From the NCBI GenBank assembly GCA_013002265.1, contig JABDKK010000058.1, positions 1-9,170 on the forward strand: a stretch of DNA of 9,170 bases, written 5' to 3'. The translations under genes and the position numbers were made by a program. The notes under the pieces were generated by a model, which made no database searches, was not told the DNA's origin, and saw only the letters and a list, made by a program, of their open reading frames with translations. This document shows positions 6,991 through 9,170 of the stretch, piece by piece; within the stretch, counting starts at the first letter, position 1, and each line of letters starts with the position of its first letter. This DNA comes from Candidatus Nitrosopumilus sp. (GTDB taxonomy: Archaea > Thermoproteota > Nitrososphaeria > Nitrososphaerales > Nitrosopumilaceae).

Positions 6991-7206
6991 GTGGATATTA
7001 CTCAGAAAAGAATTCCGATTATTTTGATAATTATTCTAATTGCTATTTTGATTTTTCAATATATGACTAATTTAGAAAATGCAAGTAAATTGATAGATTC
7101 TGAAACCTGTGAATTATATATCAAAGACAAACAAATCAACATAAAAAAATACTTGAATGAGTTTGATCCCAAATGTCTAGAGATTAAGAATCTAAATTCA
7201 CCATAA
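6991..7206 (+). CDS. Mini membrane protein with an exported two-cysteine domain
   Basis: A 71-residue protein of unknown function. Residues 8-24 form a strongly hydrophobic span (IPIILIIILIAILIFQY) after a short charged start (MDITQKR), so it is an N-terminally anchored protein or a signal-anchor. The remaining 45 or so residues are hydrophilic with two cysteines, C40 (TCELY) and C62 (PKCLE), well placed for one disulphide outside the membrane. Start is GTG; the overlapping ATG at 6990 is in another frame that soon ends. The gene stands alone on the plus strand, with an AT-rich box upstream and the dehydrogenase gene 51 bases downstream. Confidence 0.68.
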   Translation: MDITQKRIPIILIIILIAILIFQYMTNLENASKLIDSETCELYIKDKQINIKKYLNEFDPKCLEIKNLNSP

Positions 7207-7227
7207 AACAAAAGAAAATTTGCGAAT

Positions 7228-7235
7228 CTTAAAAT
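7228..7235 (+). promoter_or_regulatory. Putative TATA box for the alcohol dehydrogenase gene
   Basis: CTTAAAAT, centred about 26 bases before the ATG at 7258. It selects that ATG as the start over the upstream in-frame TTG at 7249 and the later ATG at 7267. Confidence 0.5.
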
Positions 7236-7257
7236 CACATATGTAATTTTGTTAATC

Positions 7258-8292
7258 ATGGAAAAAATGCGTGCAATGATACTAGAAAAGTGTGATAAAA
7301 TTGAGAACAACCCATTAAAACTAAAAGATATTGATAGACATGAAATAAAACGCCCAGAGGAAATTCTGATAAAAATTGAGGCTTGTGGGGTTTGCCACTC
7401 TCAACTACACGGAATAGAAGGAGACTGGAAAGATATTGGAATTCCTCCAACGCTTCCCACAGTTCCAGGTCATGAGCTAGTTGGTAAAGTTGTACAAGTA
7501 GGAGACAAAGTTACTAAATTCAAAGTAGGTGAGAGGGCAGGCATTACACCACTGCTTGAGGCTTGCAGAGAATGTCAATATTGTAAAGAAGGAAAAGAGT
7601 ATCTTTGTGAATCATCAGCAATCACCGGAGAATCCTTCAAGGGAGGATATTCTGAATACATTACAGTTGCAGAAGATTTTGCAACCAAAGTTCCAGACAC
7701 TATGAAGTCTGAATATGCAGCTCCTTTATTTTGTGCAGGGATTACTGCATACAAGGCAGTAAAAGCAGCAGAACCAAAGATTCACAAAAAAATCGGCATA
7801 TTTGGAATTGGCGGTGTTGGACACATGGCAGTTCAGTTTGCAAAAGTGGAAAACTGTGATGTTGTTGCATTTTCAAGATCACAGAATCATCTTGATGTGG
7901 CAAAAAGGCTTGGAGCAGTAGATGCAATTCAATTTTCTGAAAATCAAAAAGAGTTTTTGGCAAAACTAAAAGAGAGTCATGGTTTGCTTGATGCTGCAAT
8001 TATTTTTGCACCTGCAGACATTGTAACTGATACTGCAATCAAGGCAGTAAAGAAAGGAGGTCTAGTAGTAATTGCGACAGTTGGAGAAAACCCAACTTTC
8101 ATGGCATTTGAAGAAAAAACAATCAGAGGAACCCTGATCGGTTCCACAAAAGACATGGAGCAGGTAATCAAAATATGTAACGAGAATAACTTGGAGGTAA
8201 TTACAGAAGTTTTTCCATTAGAGCAAGCAAACCAAGTTCTAAAAAAATTAAAAGACTCTGAAATTAAAGCAAGAGCAGTACTAGTACCATAA
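7258..8292 (+). CDS. Zinc-dependent medium-chain alcohol dehydrogenase, probably NADP(H)-linked
   Basis: A 344-residue cytoplasmic oxidoreductase of the medium-chain dehydrogenase family, interconverting alcohols and aldehydes or ketones. Catalytic zinc ligands are visible as C46 (in GVCHSQLH), H72-E73 (PGHELVG) and C159 (LFCAGITAYKA). The structural zinc site is complete: C103, C106, C109 and C117. The Rossmann fold has GIGGVG at 183-188. The second strand ends in VVAFSRSQ (203-209): the usual Asp of NAD-specific enzymes is replaced by Ser and Arg follows, which by analogy with cinnamyl-alcohol-dehydrogenase-like enzymes suggests NADP(H). Length is typical for the family. The start ATG 7258 fits a TATA box 26 bases upstream. 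The substrate cannot be read from sequence and no neighbouring pathway gene suggests one; the next gene is a tiny Cys-rich protein with its own promoter. Confidence 0.93.
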   Translation: MEKMRAMILEKCDKIENNPLKLKDIDRHEIKRPEEILIKIEACGVCHSQLHGIEGDWKDIGIPPTLPTVPGHELVGKVVQVGDKVTKFKVGERAGITPLLEACRECQYCKEGKEYLCESSAITGESFKGGYSEYITVAEDFATKVPDTMKSEYAAPLFCAGITAYKAVKAAEPKIHKKIGIFGIGGVGHMAVQFAKVENCDVVAFSRSQNHLDVAKRLGAVDAIQFSENQKEFLAKLKESHGLLDAAIIFAPADIVTDTAIKAVKKGGLVVIATVGENPTFMAFEEKTIRGTLIGSTKDMEQVIKICNENNLEVITEVFPLEQANQVLKKLKDSEIKARAVLVP

Positions 8293-8301
8293 CTTTTGGG
8301 C

Positions 8302-8309
8302 TTATATAT
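8302..8309 (+). promoter_or_regulatory. TATA box for the 50-residue Cys-rich gene
   Basis: TTATATAT, the clearest TATA box in the window, centred about 26 bases upstream of the ATG at 8331. It begins nine bases after the dehydrogenase stop codon and argues that the tiny downstream gene is transcribed separately as a leaderless mRNA. Confidence 0.62.
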
Positions 8310-8330
8310 TGGAGTTTTGATTTTGCAATC

Positions 8331-8483
8331 ATGAATTGCAAGAGATGCCATCACATAGATGAAGCACACATTCCAAATGAAAAAAGCAATTCAATTATCA
8401 AAATGGGCAAATGTCAGATTCCAACATGTACTTGTCAACAATATTTGGATCCCATTCAAGAAATAGACGAAGATCTTTTGTAA
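8331..8483 (+). CDS. 50-residue Cys/His-rich mini-protein, probable zinc binder
   Basis: A very small gene that length cut-offs easily miss. It starts MNCKRCHHIDEAHIP and contains C3, C6, H7, H8, H13, C28, C33 and C35, arranged as CxxCHH, a 21-residue spacer, and CxxxxCxC. This layout fits a single zinc-binding knuckle pair; an iron or other metal site cannot be excluded. The C-terminal 13 residues are acidic (PIQEIDEDLL). It has no signal peptide or membrane span, so it should be cytoplasmic. Support for a real gene comes from the well-placed TATA box, the ATG exactly at the predicted transcript start, and the compact fit between flanking genes. Function unknown; protein-protein or nucleic-acid contacts are typical for such knuckles. 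Confidence 0.8.
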   Translation: MNCKRCHHIDEAHIPNEKSNSIIKMGKCQIPTCTCQQYLDPIQEIDEDLL

Positions 8484-8487
8484 CAAT

Positions 8488-8495
8488 TCATATAG
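8488..8495 (+). promoter_or_regulatory. Putative TATA box for the 8517 gene
   Basis: TCATATAG, centred about 26 bases before the ATG at 8517 and lying just after the stop of the Cys-rich gene. It implies a separate leaderless transcript. Confidence 0.52.
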
Positions 8496-8516
8496 TAAAA
8501 TCCATACTGAAAAGTT

Positions 8517-8756
8517 ATGGATAAACACAAGCCATCAGATGAGATGATAAAGGATTTAGACAATATTTTATCAAAAATTAACGCAATGGAAATTGTTGCA
8601 TCTGATGATTTTCAAAAAAATACAATTAAAATTATGAGAGCACTTGTTGAAGGACAGATCCATTCAATTAATGAGTTTCAGCATTTGAAAAAAGCAATAG
8701 ACTTGTTAACATTGCAACTATTTGATGTACAAAACAAAGTCAAGAGTCAAGTCTAG
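8517..8756 (+). CDS. Small helical hypothetical protein
   Basis: A 79-residue protein with no cysteine, signal or membrane span. Nearly all of it is predicted helix: a first helix around MIKDLDNILSKINAME, a short turn (ASDDFQK), a second helix (IKIMRALVEGQIHSINEF) and a third (LKKAIDLLTLQLFDVQNKV). The heptad-like spacing of Leu, Ile and Val suggests a helical bundle or coiled-coil oligomer. Function is unknown. The ATG follows a TATA box at the usual spacing. Its final 17 bases overlap the end of the opposite-strand gene, so the two transcripts are convergent. Confidence 0.75.
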   Translation: MDKHKPSDEMIKDLDNILSKINAMEIVASDDFQKNTIKIMRALVEGQIHSINEFQHLKKAIDLLTLQLFDVQNKVKSQV

Positions 8757-9159
8757 TGTCACTTATACCGCAACTTGTACATCTGTATAAAGTGGATTTT
8801 TCTAGTTTTTTCTCAGATTTCATATCAGCGCCACAGCATGCACATGGAATTTTTTCAGGTTGAGATTCTCTAACTGTATAATCAGGTTTTGACTCTACTA
8901 TCTCATCGGCATTACAAGTTGGCTTGTATCTTTGAATAATCCGAGTTAGAACATTTTGTCTTTGAATTTCACTTGAATCAAACATTGGTAGTATTGCAAG
9001 ATAAAGGGACTTTTCTGAACCTGCCTGTTTTATCCAGCATTGGAATTGTGAATGCTGAACAAAATATGACTTTTCTTCAGTCTTTTCGCATTGACCAACA
9101 TAGATAATGTTGAATTTGTCTTTGTCACGTGATAAAATCAGATATACCAATTTCTCCAT
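8740..9159 (-). CDS. GIY-YIG-like domain fused to a C-terminal zinc ribbon
   Basis: A 139-residue protein in two parts. Residues 3-83 look like a GIY-YIG fold: a first strand (KLVYLILS), IIYVGQ at 18-23 in place of the YIG block, a His at 36, CWIKQAGS at 41-48, a strand (LYLAIL) and the closing helix ending in RYKPTCN at 77-83, which mirrors the LI..Y.P..N end of the family. The glutamate expected about 12 residues before the final Asn is absent (position 71 is Leu), so nuclease activity is doubtful. Residues 106-130 form a zinc ribbon with C106/C108/C109 and C127-x2-C130 (CACCGADMK and YRCTSCG). A linker with Lys, Pro and Glu joins them. I infer a nucleic-acid-binding or degenerate nuclease protein. 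The ATG lies eleven bases from the window end, so the promoter cannot be seen. It overlaps the 3' end of its convergent neighbour by 17 bases. Confidence 0.7.
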   Translation of the reverse strand: MEKLVYLILSRDKDKFNIIYVGQCEKTEEKSYFVQHSQFQCWIKQAGSEKSLYLAILPMFDSSEIQRQNVLTRIIQRYKPTCNADEIVESKPDYTVRESQPEKIPCACCGADMKSEKKLEKSTLYRCTSCGISDTRLDS

Positions 9160-9170
9160 AGGAGGCCCCC

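Noticed and set aside
6830..7027. 65-codon plus-strand frame across the divergent promoter region
   Set aside because: It runs antisense through the 6660-6893 gene start and through both promoters, and its composition is not protein-like; the GTG-started membrane protein in another frame is a better explanation.
7249..7257. TTG at 7249 as start of the alcohol dehydrogenase
   Set aside because: The TATA-like box at 7228-7235 would put the transcript start near 7258, so a start at 7249 would lie outside the mRNA; the family N-terminus also fits the later ATG.
4588..8292. Thioredoxin-like protein, membrane mini-protein and dehydrogenase as one redox gene system
   Set aside because: The genes face different directions, each appears to have its own promoter, and nothing in the sequences ties their substrates together.
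7977..8369. 130-codon minus-strand frame opposite the end of the dehydrogenase
   Set aside because: It lies almost wholly opposite a secure enzyme gene and contains no recognisable domain; it is a shadow of the codon use on the other strand.

Overview
The window is an AT-rich, gene-dense stretch that most resembles a marine ammonia-oxidising archaeon (Nitrososphaeria/Thaumarchaeota, Nitrosopumilus-like). The evidence is the archaeal promoter layout (TATA-like boxes centred about 26 bases upstream of start codons, almost no Shine-Dalgarno sequences), the use of TTG and GTG starts, a secreted protein ending in a PEF-type sorting tail, a stand-alone Lrp/AsnC ligand-binding domain, and many small conserved-looking proteins without known function. 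This assignment rests on recognising these traits, not on a database search.

Layout: bases 1-1089 hold the C-terminal part of a DEAD-box RNA helicase with an Arg/Gly-rich tail; its start lies outside the window. Next come a 77-residue RAM-domain protein (1144-1377), a translationally coupled pair made of a small soluble protein and a membrane-anchored helical protein (1441-2417), and a secreted two-repeat FxLYD-like surface protein with a PEF-type C-terminal tail (2471-3235). That gene runs tail-to-tail into a minus-strand hypothetical (3198-3653). A divergent promoter region separates the latter from a 113-residue hypothetical (3732-4073). Bases 4147-4591 encode what looks like one membrane-anchored protein split by a +1 frameshift at a T5 run.

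A long minus-strand gene (4588-6615) encodes a DUF255/YyaL-type thioredoxin-fold plus six-hairpin-barrel protein, with a small basic protein upstream on the same strand (6660-6893). On the plus strand follow a mini membrane protein (6991-7206), a zinc-dependent, probably NADP(H)-using alcohol dehydrogenase (7258-8292), a 50-residue Cys/His-rich mini-protein (8331-8483) and a 79-residue helical protein (8517-8756). The window closes with a minus-strand protein joining a GIY-YIG-like domain to a zinc ribbon (8740-9159).

Most genes appear to be transcribed singly from their own leaderless promoters, so there is little evidence of one shared pathway. I see no insertion sequence, CRISPR array, tRNA, rRNA or phage module, and no clear multi-gene defence or biosynthetic system. 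No stretch above about 100 bases lacks a gene. The most unusual points are the split gene at 4147-4591, the GIY-YIG-like/zinc-ribbon protein without the expected catalytic glutamate, and the very small Cys-rich gene at 8331-8483.
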